A DNA stretch of 53,026 nt from Paenibacillus sp. UNC451MF. Lineage in GTDB: Bacteria; Bacillota; Bacilli; Paenibacillales; NBRC-103111. The notes under the pieces are model-generated. The model was not told the origin of the DNA, made no database searches, and saw only the letters and a list, made by a program, of their open reading frames with translations. Position numbers and translations under genes: made by a program. Below are positions 16,678-25,020 of the stretch, piece after piece. The stretch is taken from contig NZ_JMLS01000034.1 of the NCBI RefSeq assembly GCF_000686845.1, positions 1 through 53,026 of the forward strand, written 5' to 3'. Each line of letters begins with the position of its first letter. Positions within the stretch are counted from its first letter, which is position 1.

Positions 16678-17133
16678 ATGAATATTAAAATCGAAACACT
16701 TCCGAATTATCGCATCGCATATGTGCGACAAGTTGGCCCGTATGGCTCTGGAAACATTCAAGCTATGGATAAGTTAAAAAAATGGGCCAAGGAGAAAAAT
16801 CTACTTACCGAATCTGCAGTAATTCTCGGTATTCCGCAGGATAATCCAGAAAAGACGGCACCTGAAAGCTGTCGATATGATGCTTGTATTGTCATTTCAA
16901 ACGATTATCAAATTGATAATTCAATTTGCGATAGTACACTTTCTGGTGGAAACTATGTTATTTGCAAAGTCAAACATACATCGGAAGATATTCAAAAAGC
17001 ATGGGTTGAAATTTTCCCAGCTTTACAAAACAGCGGATATCAAATTGATAACAAACCGATTTATGAAAGATACACTAATGATATGATTTACAACGATTAT
17101 TGCGAAATATGTGTACCTGTAAAACCATTATAA
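16678..17133 (+). CDS. GyrI-like small-molecule-binding protein
   Basis: A 151-residue protein of the GyrI/AraC-effector-binding-domain family: begins with a strand IKIETLPNYRIAYVRQVGPYG and has the CRYDACIVISND segment and the final IPVKPL-like C-terminal strand (CVPVKPL). Such domains bind hydrophobic small molecules or protect DNA gyrase. No HTH is fused, so it is a stand-alone GyrI-type protein. AAGGAAT/AAGGT sites precede the ATG. Its AT-rich coding differs from the GC-richer hydrolase next door. Confidence 0.82.
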   Translation: MNIKIETLPNYRIAYVRQVGPYGSGNIQAMDKLKKWAKEKNLLTESAVILGIPQDNPEKTAPESCRYDACIVISNDYQIDNSICDSTLSGGNYVICKVKHTSEDIQKAWVEIFPALQNSGYQIDNKPIYERYTNDMIYNDYCEICVPVKPL

Positions 17134-17174
17134 TTTGCTTTGACAACTAATAAGAAAACTGCCTGTTAGCTTAA

Positions 17175-17232
17175 CGCGGCTGCCAATCTATACCGGCAGC
17201 CGTGTCTTGGTTGCTTATTGTGCTATCGTAAC
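17175..17232 (+). repeat. dispersed stem-loop repeat, copy A
   Basis: GCGGCTGCC...GGCAGCCGTG stem followed by TTGCTTATTGTGCTATCGTAAC. Shares both stem and GCTATCGT tail with the copies at 25870, 39926 and 49825. Confidence 0.65.
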
Positions 17233-17344
17233 TGTTAGTTTAATAAATTGTTACTGTTTCAGTTCATTAAGAGAGACAAACGATTCAGCAATTGTTTGTA
17301 CTTGTTCTTACGACAACTATCTATAACCATCTTATCAACAGTAG

Positions 17345-17390
17345 GCCGGGCAGCTCCTGGCAGCCGCGTCGTTGTTGATTTTTAAACACC
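17345..17390 (+). repeat. dispersed stem-loop repeat, diverged copy
   Basis: GGCCGGGCAGCTCCTGGCAGCCGCGTCGTTGTTGATT matches the stem's right arm and start of the tail of copy A but lacks GCTATCGT. The rest of the 346-nt gap between 17134 and 17479 shows nothing else. Confidence 0.4.
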
Positions 17391-17479
17391 TCTTGTTTCC
17401 TCTCGATCAATCACGAATATCTTGGCGGATTACGGGTCGAGCTTGCTCTGGCCTCACAATAAAATGCTCTTACAGCACG

Positions 17480-18367
17480 TCAGTCCCGGCCCGCCTCGTA
17501 AAACTTCTGCGCTACCATGTCCGGCCTTGTGCGAGTATCCGTAAAGTGGTCCCCGTCGCCGACGATAAGGCGGAATTGGCCGAGCCGTGTGGACATATGT
17601 GGATTCCAGCCGAAGCCCTCTCCTTGTGGCAATGCATTGTCTTGGAAAAAATATACATAGCTTTTGGGTATAGACAACGCATAGAACTCTTTAAGATCCA
17701 GCTTCTCGAAAAGCGGTCTAGCAGGTTCCGGAGTGACACCTTCATACATTCGTCTGGCTTCCTCCAAGTTGGCCGTATTGACGAACAAATCCCGAAACAG
17801 TGGAAACGGAAGCATGATCGTATCGTCCTTCGAGCCAGCTCTGAGTTGCTCGAAACCTTCTCTCGTTTGAGGCGGTAGCTCGTCGGCAACAGATTCGCCA
17901 TCTCTCAGTACGAACGCGTCCCAGAAGACGAGGCGCTTGATTCGATCTGCTACCTGTTCCGCAACCTTTTGGATAACAGTTCCGCCGAAGCTGTGCCCCA
18001 CGAGAACGAAGTTTCTTAGGTTCAGTTTCATTATAAAATCAACGACGGACTTCGTTATCATCGCATGCGTGACATCTTTGTTCGGATCTTTACCGTGACC
18101 TGCGTATTCGGGTGTATAGACAGTATGCCCTTGACTGCGCAGCACCGCTGCTACGCCGTCCCAGAAGTGGGCGTCAGCCCAAGATCCATGCACAAGCACG
18201 AAGGTAAGCCGTTGCTGCGAAGGTAAACGGTATCTTTCATCCGATTCGAGGGCATCATGGCTCCAGAGCCACCATCCTTCAGAATATGGGGAGTTATAAT
18301 AACCGCGGGGCATAAACCTATAATCGGGATAAGGGAATGGATGAACTTCTTGGAGATAAGGATACAT
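17480..18367 (-). CDS. alpha/beta hydrolase
   Basis: A 295-residue hydrolase of the esterase/haloperoxidase-like type. After a Tyr/Pro-rich N terminus of about 50 residues (MYPYLQEVHPFPYPDYRFMPRG) the fold starts with FVLVHGSWADAHFWDGVA (oxyanion HG). The nucleophile elbow is GHSFGG, the acid probably lies in the WDAF or later Asp, and the catalytic His is in GDGDHFTDTRTRP. I choose the ATG at 18367, 9 nt behind GAGAGG; an ATG nine bases upstream touches that site, and the long ORF to 18547 is unsupported. The Tyr/Pro N terminus resembles spore-coat-like sequence; substrate unknown. Confidence 0.85.
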   Translation of the reverse strand: MYPYLQEVHPFPYPDYRFMPRGYYNSPYSEGWWLWSHDALESDERYRLPSQQRLTFVLVHGSWADAHFWDGVAAVLRSQGHTVYTPEYAGHGKDPNKDVTHAMITKSVVDFIMKLNLRNFVLVGHSFGGTVIQKVAEQVADRIKRLVFWDAFVLRDGESVADELPPQTREGFEQLRAGSKDDTIMLPFPLFRDLFVNTANLEEARRMYEGVTPEPARPLFEKLDLKEFYALSIPKSYVYFFQDNALPQGEGFGWNPHMSTRLGQFRLIVGDGDHFTDTRTRPDMVAQKFYEAGRD

Positions 18368-18609
18368 ATAAGACATCCTCTCAAATCGATATATAATCAG
18401 CTTATGCCCACTGCGTTTGAGAGGTTCCCACACTCGATCCACCGAAAAAAAGAGAGAACGGTGGTGGAACTGAAATAACCGTACTGATTCCAATCTGTGA
18501 AAGTAACTATTTTGTAGAAAAGGCAATTGTTTTAACCCCGACCACAACCACCAATATGGTACGGCTTACCATATCACTCTAACAGCTTTGTTAAAAATGA
18601 GGGATATTT

Positions 18610-19317
18610 CTAACACCTTACATATTTGCGTTTGAACCCGAGCTGCCCTTTATCTGCCGCCTTCTGAATATTAACGGAAGCGTTCAGAAACTTGCTTTTT
18701 GTCGTCCCACGATTGACTTCTACCGGACCTACTGTCCTCGCGATCTCGACCGCCTTATCATAGAGCGGCAGGTAGGATACCCCCACAGTGTATATAAAAG
18801 TATTCATCGAGTATTTCGTGCGTTCTGGAGCATCATGAATCGTGTTTTTCACATGTTCCAGCATATCAACGATTTTGCCTTCTGAAAATTCACTGTCCGG
18901 ACGATTGCCGAGCAGCCAGCAGTAACAGCTCCAGCCCGCCGACATTTTCAGATCAATATCGCTTGCTATCCATTCATCCGCAACTTCTTGCGCAATATCT
19001 GTTTCTGCCAAAGTGACTGCCACAACGAAATCCGATATCATATAAAAATAAGCTCCGTCTATCCACCGCTCAAAATCTGCCTCGGTCATTACTTTTGGGT
19101 CCGCGATCACCCCGGCAAAGTACATGGCATCGTAATTCCCTGTCGCATAGAGCTGCTCAGCCAATGGTTGATTGCGTTTTATTTTCCTGAAGAGGGGCTT
19201 CATCTGGCCTGTAGCTACGCCAAACAGCGGTTCGTGCGCGCCATTGGATTGGTATATCTTTTTGGTACGTTCCTTTCCGAGAGCTTCCAGCTCTTGCATG
19301 ACCGTTTCTAGATTCAT
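18610..19317 (-). CDS. AlkD-like DNA alkylation repair protein
   Basis: A 235-residue all-helical HEAT-like protein of the AlkD/DNA_alkylation superfamily: LEALGKERTKKIYQSNGAHEPLFGVATGQMKPL at the N end and repeated helix pairs (DFVVAVTLAETDIAQEVADEW; CWLLGNRPDSEF). The tail ends ADKGQLGFKRKYVRC. Close relatives of this type are annotated DNA alkylation repair, but key AlkD residues cannot be verified by eye. The ATG at 19317 has AAGGA about 10 nt upstream; the GTG at 19326 would touch that site. Confidence 0.78.
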   Translation of the reverse strand: MNLETVMQELEALGKERTKKIYQSNGAHEPLFGVATGQMKPLFRKIKRNQPLAEQLYATGNYDAMYFAGVIADPKVMTEADFERWIDGAYFYMISDFVVAVTLAETDIAQEVADEWIASDIDLKMSAGWSCYCWLLGNRPDSEFSEGKIVDMLEHVKNTIHDAPERTKYSMNTFIYTVGVSYLPLYDKAVEIARTVGPVEVNRGTTKSKFLNASVNIQKAADKGQLGFKRKYVRC

Positions 19318-19540
19318 GGTTTGCACATCCTTTTTAATATTTTGTCTTTAGGATTACAGCTTTACTTGAATATATCATAAAGAGGCCTTAATCCAATGAA
19401 ATCCGGACCAAGACCGCTTGATTTTTTTCTATATGCTACCACGGTTCACCAAGCCTTATCTAATCACATATGTCATTAGTACAGGCACTATCATTCCTTG
19501 GTTCATAAGATATCCTATATTTTTCAAAAGGAGGAATCTT

Positions 19541-19846
19541 ATGGCCGCCACAGTTAAACAAGTATTATTTCAAATTGCTAGATTATCAACAAAATTAGCA
19601 AACAGCGTACAATTCAGAAAGAAATTTGAAGATATTATTGGCGACACACAAACAGGCACAAATAAAAGAGTCCTACAAATGAGAGCGTTGTTAAAATCGG
19701 CTGGTTTCAGATCACCAAATCGGGTACGAATATTTAATGATTTGGGAGAAACGCCAAGGGTAGTAATCTCTTATGATGCAATAGACGTCATATTACAAAC
19801 AAGTGTAACCCTTTCCTTTACTTTTCAATTGAACCCAGGGCCATGA
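19541..19846 (+). CDS. orphan 101-aa protein
   Basis: Starts MAATVKQVLFQIARLST with AAAGGAGG 7 nt upstream, so it is clearly translated. The N-terminal 60 residues look helical and basic, then a short beta-rich part (TPRVVISYDAIDVILQTSVTLSFTFQL). No Cys, no signal peptide, no membrane helix. A small hairpin terminator follows. It stands alone between AlkD-like and a membrane protein. No family recognised. Confidence 0.7.
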   Translation: MAATVKQVLFQIARLSTKLANSVQFRKKFEDIIGDTQTGTNKRVLQMRALLKSAGFRSPNRVRIFNDLGETPRVVISYDAIDVILQTSVTLSFTFQLNPGP

Positions 19847-19856
19847 TTGATAACTA

Positions 19857-19875
19857 GGGCACCAAAATGGTGTCC
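19857..19875 (+). terminator. short hairpin, possible terminator
   Basis: GGGCACC-aaaa-tGGTGTCC followed by a T/G-rich stretch; weak U-tract. Confidence 0.45.
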
Positions 19876-20011
19876 TTTGGTTTGAAAATTCCATGTAAGG
19901 TGCCCTGAATTTTAAAAATATGATCACCAACAGCGCGGAGAAGCCTTCGTGCTCTGGCTAGTGAGCATTATTCACAGCAACATATCATTCATCAAACTCT
20001 CATAAGAAGTA

Positions 20012-20593
20012 TCATCGATGACTTACCAATCTCTTCCCCCACGGTTTTAGATACGAGATCGCAGTTAAAAAGATTAATATTGCTAAAACGATTACGCTTC
20101 CAGTCAATATCATTTTTTGACTATGAAGGTATTCAGGGTTTTGCATGGGTTCAAGCTCTTTTAGAGAAAGCGCATCTAATGCCTTTTCAATCCACGTACC
20201 AATAAAAATACTACCAAAGAAAATCGTCATCAAATTGCCGACCCACTTCATGATAACCCAATAATATGTGGTGATCCCCCACGCCCCAACAGCAAGCCAT
20301 AGACCAGTTGCCAAACTCCCTAAAGCCCCTGGAACGATTAAGTACAAGTCAAAATATTTGATGAAATAATGAGCTGCATAAATAAGTTCGCGATCTTTAA
20401 TATAGAGTGTAAAAAGTGTTAAGACGAAATTACCTAACACTCCTGTATAATACATAATTACAAAGAGAACATGGAAGATTACCCACCATTTTTTCCGTTT
20501 TGCATCTAATCTGGTACCCCTTAATTTACCCACCGAGATTATTGACCCCGCAATCAGTAAAACCAATAATAATGTCCACAAAAAAGCAATCAT
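20012..20593 (-). CDS. multi-pass membrane protein (DUF2269-like)
   Basis: A 193-residue integral membrane protein with about four to five hydrophobic segments: an N-terminal FLWTLLLVLLIAGSII, VIFHVLFVIMYYTGVLGNFVLTLFT, YLIVPGALGSLATGLWLAVGAWG, LMTIFFGSIFIGTWI and VIVLAILIFLTAISY. The pattern of a Gly-rich third helix followed by WG recalls DUF2269-type proteins but I am not certain. GAGGGG lies 9 nt before the chosen ATG at 20593; 21 nt of in-frame upstream sequence was rejected. Confidence 0.75.
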   Translation of the reverse strand: MIAFLWTLLLVLLIAGSIISVGKLRGTRLDAKRKKWWVIFHVLFVIMYYTGVLGNFVLTLFTLYIKDRELIYAAHYFIKYFDLYLIVPGALGSLATGLWLAVGAWGITTYYWVIMKWVGNLMTIFFGSIFIGTWIEKALDALSLKELEPMQNPEYLHSQKMILTGSVIVLAILIFLTAISYLKPWGKRLVSHR

Positions 20594-20776
20594 AAGAATT
20601 GACCCCTCACCCATAAAATTTTAACTTACAACGGTTTGCAAGTTTCATCTTACAGGTCGATTACTGACAACTATGTGTCAGTTTTTAAAATAATATCTTT
20701 GGTATTTTCCTGCCCGCTAGCTTAATCCAGTAGGGACTTTTCGTATACCTCCTATTTCACTTTAAATAGATTCTTT

Positions 20777-20887
20777 GGGAATGAGATCAAGTTTTTGTCA
20801 TTAGGTTTTGACAAGAACCTTATCCCATAAAAATGAAAAAGCCGCGATATACGCGGCACTTAATGAGTTAGTGTTCTTGTCACCCGA
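20777..20887 (+). repeat. diverged 110-bp hairpin repeat, copy 1
   Basis: Begins GGGAATGAGATCAAGTT, folds back through TTGACAAGAACCTTATCCCAT, then AAAAGCCGCGATATACGCGGC and ends GTTCTTGTCACCCGA. Aligns along its length with 21623-21732 on the other side of the doxX gene. Confidence 0.75.
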
Positions 20888-20893
20888 CAATAA

Positions 20894-20935
20894 TGCGGTT
20901 GCCGATTATGTCAGCAGCTGCGCTGTAGTTTAAAC
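20894..20935 (+). repeat. dispersed stem-loop repeat, diverged copy
   Basis: GCGGTTGCCGATTATGTCAGCAGCTGCGCT..TAGCGATCT resembles the GGCTGCC...GGCAGCC/GCTATCGT family but with mutated stem. It abuts the 110-bp repeat copy 1. Confidence 0.4.
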
Positions 20936-20962
20936 TAGCGATCTCAAAATTACACTCCCTCC

Positions 20963-21385
20963 TTAAAGGATACGGCTCTTCTGACGTAGCGCCCACGAGG
21001 CGATATTTAGTGCAGCATATAAAAGCGGAAGGATAATATGAAACCCGTAATCACCATAATCGTTAGCAAACGCATGAGATGAAGCCGCACCAGTCATTAA
21101 AAAGAAGATACCAGCGTGAGCCCATTCTTTAAGCCGAGGAAAACCTGGAACGACGAGAGCGATGGCTCCAAGCACTTTCCAAATCCCGAGAATGGTCAAA
21201 ATGTATAATGGGTAATCAAGATTCGTCACTAACTCGACGTTTCCCCCATATTGCATCAGTTGCCCGATACCACTTAACATAACAGCTGCTGCGAGTAGTA
21301 ATGTGACTGTCCAGTAAGCAATCATTTTTCCTCGGGGCTGGGTTTCTAGTTTCGCGGTTGTTTCCGCACTGATAAATGTACTCAT
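20963..21385 (-). CDS. DoxX-family membrane protein
   Basis: A 140-residue four-helix membrane protein of the DoxX-like type: MIAYWTVTLLLAAAVMLSGIGQLM, the signature LTILGIWKVLGAIALVVPGFPRLKEWAHAG, FFLMTGAASSHAFA and LLYAALNIASWALRQ. The family is linked to redox and thiol stress in other bacteria but the reaction is unclear. GAGGAGG sits just before the ATG. It has a nearly perfect sigma-A promoter with two palindromic operators (separate entry) and no regulator gene beside it. Copies of a 110-bp repeat lie on both sides. Confidence 0.88.
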   Translation of the reverse strand: MSTFISAETTAKLETQPRGKMIAYWTVTLLLAAAVMLSGIGQLMQYGGNVELVTNLDYPLYILTILGIWKVLGAIALVVPGFPRLKEWAHAGIFFLMTGAASSHAFANDYGDYGFHIILPLLYAALNIASWALRQKSRIL

Positions 21386-21459
21386 TTTGTTTCCTCCTCA
21401 TTATTGTTTCAAGTGAAACTCTTTCAGGTTCCTAATTTCCAAATGATTCGCTTCCTATT

Positions 21460-21512
21460 GGACACCATTTGGTGACACTTTGATTATAGGACACCATTTA
21501 GTGTCGTGTCAA
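21460..21512 (-). promoter_or_regulatory. sigma-A promoter with twin GACACC operators
   Basis: On the minus strand TTGACA (21512-21507), 18 nt, TATAAT (21488-21483): a consensus promoter. The spacer is itself a palindrome (GACACTAAATGGTGTC), and a second copy (GTCACCAAATGGTGTC) covers 21460-21475 near the expected start point. This is repressor architecture. It drives doxX with about a 90-nt leader. Confidence 0.85.
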
Positions 21513-21622
21513 CAAGCTTTTTAATCTCAAAATGTTTAAAAGCCTCAGTGCGATAAAGTCGAAGTTTTATGATCATGTCTTTTGCGGCTTTAATCCCTCT
21601 CTTCAATTCACGGCAGTCCATC

Positions 21623-21732
21623 GGGAATGAGATAAAGTTCCTGTCAAATCCTGATGACATGAGATTTATCCCATAACTCAAAAAAGCCACGATTTACGCG
21701 GCAATTAATGAGATAATGTTCTTGTTACCCGA
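21623..21732 (+). repeat. diverged 110-bp hairpin repeat, copy 2
   Basis: Begins GGGAATGAGATAAAGTTCC, folds back through TGAGATTTATCCCATAA, then AAAAGCCACGATTTACGCGGC and ends GTTCTTGTTACCCGA, matching copy 1 at 20777. The remaining 21733-22021 holds no gene I can support. Confidence 0.75.
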
Positions 21733-22021
21733 TTAGCGACTCCGCTGCATTTACTAACCTCCCGATTCCAATCCGTCATTAATATTTGTGAGTTTCTACT
21801 TCGCAGAAACGGGATACAGCGAAAATTAATGTCATTAACTATCTACATATGAACCCTGCTTCTCTTTTATAGTTACCTGTCTATGAGACCCTTTAACGTT
21901 AGAATAAGCTGCTTCAAAGCAATCATCATTGTTATTCCCAGGCTGTTTCCAAACTCTGATGCTTTCCGTCCCATATCGATCACCTTAGGCATGATTCACA
22001 GCATGTACAGACTACGGCTCT

Positions 22022-22885
22022 TTAATTGAACGAAATATGATCGACTCGGATCGTTTGTTTGCTTGAGCGAAATTTGCCTGGAGATACACCCGTCAACTTG
22101 CGGAACACTTTATTAAAGTAGTTCTCGTCCGAATACCCTGTAAGCCGAGCAATATCCCCCATATTGAGTTTGGTTTGGCGAAGCAGCTCCATCGCTTTAT
22201 CCATGCGGGTTTTGGTTAAATACTGCATAGCGGTCATGCCACATGTTGCGTGAAACAATCTCGAAAATTTGTACTTGGAGATGCCAAGCGACCGGCTAAG
22301 TTCCTCAATACTGTTGATGACCGCGTAATTCTCATGAATCAGCTTTAACGCTTTTACAATAACTTCGGGCCAAGTATCCGGCGAAGTCTGATTATATTTA
22401 AGGGACTGATAAACCTCCATTACAAACTGGGCAGCCAATCCCGATGCTTTGTAGCCGTTGGTGATGAACTTTTTGCTCGCTTCCAGATAAATGTGTTCTA
22501 ATGTACGAATCACCGGCGTGTCAGGAGCGAAACGAACCACGGGACCTGAATGATTTTGGACAGTGGACCAGCACTCTAATGATTCCGGCCCAATCAAGGT
22601 AATAAATATAAATTCCCAAAATTCGCTTTCTTTTGGAAGGTAATATCGGTGGTCGGTTCCGGTTACGACTAGAAAGGCAGAATTTTGCTCGAGCGGGTAT
22701 GTTTGGGTCCCGATGCGAATTTCCCCCCTTCCGGCAAGTGTATATTGGAAAATGCATTGATTATTTGTAGCCCTCTGCAGCCCATCCCATTCGTAATTGC
22801 TATTCCGCTTTTCCCAGCCAATGTAAACGATTTCAGCAAATGGCGTAGACGGACCGTCTTTGAATTGAAAACCGTAAACACTCAT
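22022..22885 (-). CDS. AraC-family regulator with cupin domain
   Basis: A 287-residue regulator: an N-terminal cupin-like sensor (about 40-100, QYTLAGRGEIRIGTQTYPLEQNSAFLV) and a C-terminal double HTH (about 178-275: SIEELSRSLGISKYKFSRLFHATCGMTAMQYL and MGDIARLTGYSDENYFNKVFRKLTGVSPGKFR). AAGGAG precedes the ATG. It is divergent from the solute-binding lipoprotein at 23068, so it probably controls it in response to a sugar. A similar pair exists at 33-35 kb. Confidence 0.92.
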   Translation of the reverse strand: MSVYGFQFKDGPSTPFAEIVYIGWEKRNSNYEWDGLQRATNNQCIFQYTLAGRGEIRIGTQTYPLEQNSAFLVVTGTDHRYYLPKESEFWEFIFITLIGPESLECWSTVQNHSGPVVRFAPDTPVIRTLEHIYLEASKKFITNGYKASGLAAQFVMEVYQSLKYNQTSPDTWPEVIVKALKLIHENYAVINSIEELSRSLGISKYKFSRLFHATCGMTAMQYLTKTRMDKAMELLRQTKLNMGDIARLTGYSDENYFNKVFRKLTGVSPGKFRSSKQTIRVDHISFN

Positions 22886-23067
22886 ATCGTATCTCCTTGC
22901 AATTTTTTACCTATTCATGATAATTCATTACCATTGAGGTCCAGTTAAATCTATTATAATATTCAATTTGTACAAGGCAATACATAATGGAAATATTTCA
23001 AGCTTCATTGCAATTTTCTCCACTTTATTAAGGTTTTGTAAAACTTGAATGAAGGGATTTGAAACAA

Positions 23068-24384
23068 ATGAAAGCGAAGTTGAAAATGAGACATGCATTA
23101 TCGGTTGTTCTTTTAATTAATCTGTTGGCGGGTTGCAGTTCAGGAAGCTCGGATTCGGGTGCTTCTCCAGCCGCCGGTGCTGGGAAAACCGAAGAACATC
23201 ACGAACCTGTGACGTTAATGCTGCACCCGGGCCAATTGATCACACCGGAAGACTTGGAACTTATGATTAATGAACCGCTCCACCGAAAATATCCCTATAT
23301 TACCGTTGAGGTGATAGACCGGACCAAAAATGATTTGCAAAATCATGTAGCTTCAGGAAGTCAATTGGATCTGATCACAACCTGGAACGGCAGCATGTCT
23401 GCGGCAATGGACCTGAAAGTATTCGAGGATCTTGCACCGCTGGCGAAAGCAAATGGTTTTGACTTAAGCAGGTTCGACCAACAAGCGCTCGAGACCATCA
23501 AAAACATTTCCAACGATGGGAAGCTGTATGGCCTGCCTTACAACAGACAGTTTAACGCGCTTTACTACAATAAGGATATTTTTGATAAATTCGGAGTCGA
23601 GTATCCGAAGGACGGCATGACCTGGGAAGATGTGATCCAGCTGTCCAAAAAGTTAACAAGGACTGAAAACGGCGTTGCTTATCGTGGACTGGATCCGGAA
23701 AGCATCCAAAGATTGAGTTTTCCTTTGTCCTTAAATATAGTTGACGCCTCTACCCATAAAACAACCATCAGCGCCAACTATGAAACTTATAAAAAATTGT
23801 TTGAATTGGGCAAAGATGTATACGCTTTACCTGAGAACAAACCACCTAAATGGGGGACCAGTACATACGACTCTTTTATCAAAGACAAAACAGTCGCCAT
23901 GACGGCAACCGTCAATATGTTCCCTTACATTGCGCAAGCTCCTGAATACAATTGGGATGTTGTCCAGTATCCGAGCTACAAGGATAAACCTAATGTTGCC
24001 GGGATGTACGACTTACACATCATGTCCATCAGCAAAACAAGCCAACACAAGGAAGAAGCGATGAAAGTACTCGAAGTTCTGTTTTCGGACGAAGTGCAAA
24101 TGATCGCTACGAAAAAAACCGGACGCATTTCGCTGCTGAACGATCCGAAATTCCAGCAGGCTTACGGTGCGGATATGCCTATTTTGAAAGGAAAGCATCT
24201 GGAAGGTATCTTCAAGAGCAAGCCTGCGTCTGCACCGAGATTATCAATCTTCTATTCTAAAGCTTCCAGCATTCTGGAAAGTCACTTCAGGAAGTATGTT
24301 GACGGCGCAAAAGATACAAATACGGCACTTCGTGATGCCGAGGAGGAAATTAATAATTACGTTCGATCGCAAACCGGAAACTAA
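23068..24384 (+). CDS. ABC sugar-binding lipoprotein (family 1 SBP)
   Basis: A 438-residue extracellular solute-binding protein. Signal peptide with lipobox LLAGC (Cys23) and a Ser/Gly linker. The fold shows LDLITTWNGSMSAAMDL, YGLPYNRQFNALYYNKDIFDKFGVEYPKDGMTWEDV and a C-terminal hinge. I use the ATG at 23068 behind AAGGGA; a TTG nine bases earlier would touch that site. No permease or ATPase genes follow, so it must serve a distant transporter or act as a sensor. It is homologous to the lipoprotein at 34085-35410, sharing FYNKDIF/KFGV.PKDGMTW and a terminal ALR-AE segment. Confidence 0.92.
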   Translation: MKAKLKMRHALSVVLLINLLAGCSSGSSDSGASPAAGAGKTEEHHEPVTLMLHPGQLITPEDLELMINEPLHRKYPYITVEVIDRTKNDLQNHVASGSQLDLITTWNGSMSAAMDLKVFEDLAPLAKANGFDLSRFDQQALETIKNISNDGKLYGLPYNRQFNALYYNKDIFDKFGVEYPKDGMTWEDVIQLSKKLTRTENGVAYRGLDPESIQRLSFPLSLNIVDASTHKTTISANYETYKKLFELGKDVYALPENKPPKWGTSTYDSFIKDKTVAMTATVNMFPYIAQAPEYNWDVVQYPSYKDKPNVAGMYDLHIMSISKTSQHKEEAMKVLEVLFSDEVQMIATKKTGRISLLNDPKFQQAYGADMPILKGKHLEGIFKSKPASAPRLSIFYSKASSILESHFRKYVDGAKDTNTALRDAEEEINNYVRSQTGN

Positions 24385-24409
24385 TAGGGCGCGACTATCC
24401 ACGCTTCAT

Positions 24410-24442
24410 ATCCTCGGGATAATCTTCCCGGGGATTTTTTTT
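24410..24442 (+). terminator. rho-independent terminator
   Basis: ATCCTCGGGA-taatct-TCCCGGGGAT followed by eight T; ends the solute-binding gene. Confidence 0.9.
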
Positions 24443-24709
24443 AATGAGAAATGGGTTTGAGCCTGATACCACAATTCTTTGAAGCGTCGTGTCTCTGTCT
24501 CTGCAGGTTTCGCTAACTATCTAGAACGTACATTAATATCAAGCATTACCCAAAAAAAAGGTAATCAAATGTCTATAATTTGATTCATGATAAATATTCT
24601 TTAATGATACATGTAACCTCGGGTCACGCGTCCACTCACTATGTGCAATTTTCGCATAACTTGATTTCGAGGTAAAAACCTCATTTCAAATTGGAAGGAG
24701 AATTCAACA
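24443..24709. other. AT-rich spacer before the YjcZ-like gene
   Basis: No ORF of note. A small hairpin GAGGT-aaaa-ACCTC (24669-24682) lies about 12 nt before the ribosome binding site of the 37-aa gene. No confident promoter seen. Confidence 0.4.
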
Positions 24710-24823
24710 ATGGGTGGATTAGGTGGAGTAGGTTGTGGAGTAGGCGGAGTATTTACAAGTACTGGGGTTATTTTGGTTCTTTTCATTCTTTTGGTTATTA
24801 TCCTTCGTAGTTGTTTTATTTAA
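24710..24823 (+). CDS. 37-aa YjcZ-like sporulation/membrane peptide
   Basis: A 37-residue gene with GGAAGGAG 9 nt before ATG. Product: a Gly/Val-rich head (MGGLGGVGCGVGGVF) and a single hydrophobic helix (VILVLFILLVIIL) ending RSCFI. The head plus LVLFILLVII recalls the YjcZ/SscA family of tiny spore-associated proteins found in many Bacillales, although the usual GFALIVVLFILL is altered and there are two Cys. A terminator follows at once, making it a self-contained gene. Family assignment is likely but not certain. Confidence 0.72.
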   Translation: MGGLGGVGCGVGGVFTSTGVILVLFILLVIILRSCFI

Positions 24824-24830
24824 CTGTTTT

Positions 24831-24865
24831 AGCCCATGTTCCTAAATACTTGGAACATGGGCTTT
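24831..24865 (+). terminator. rho-independent terminator
   Basis: AGCCCATGTTCC and GGAACATGGGCT, followed by TTTCT. Confidence 0.85.
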
Positions 24866-25020
24866 CTCCACTTTAATAAAAAACATCCAATTATGAAGCA
24901 TACTCATAAGCTAAATTCACTTATTGGACGCCAACCTGTACAGCACCATGCACCATTCTTTATTACTTCACTTGATCCAAGCTCTTGTTCCGTGTCATCC
25001 GTTCATACGACTCCTTTTTA

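Noticed and set aside
21484-21690. 68-aa ORF on the minus strand beside doxX
   Set aside because: It overlaps the doxX operators and the 110-bp repeat and has no ribosome binding site; apparent reading frame is a by-product of the repeat.
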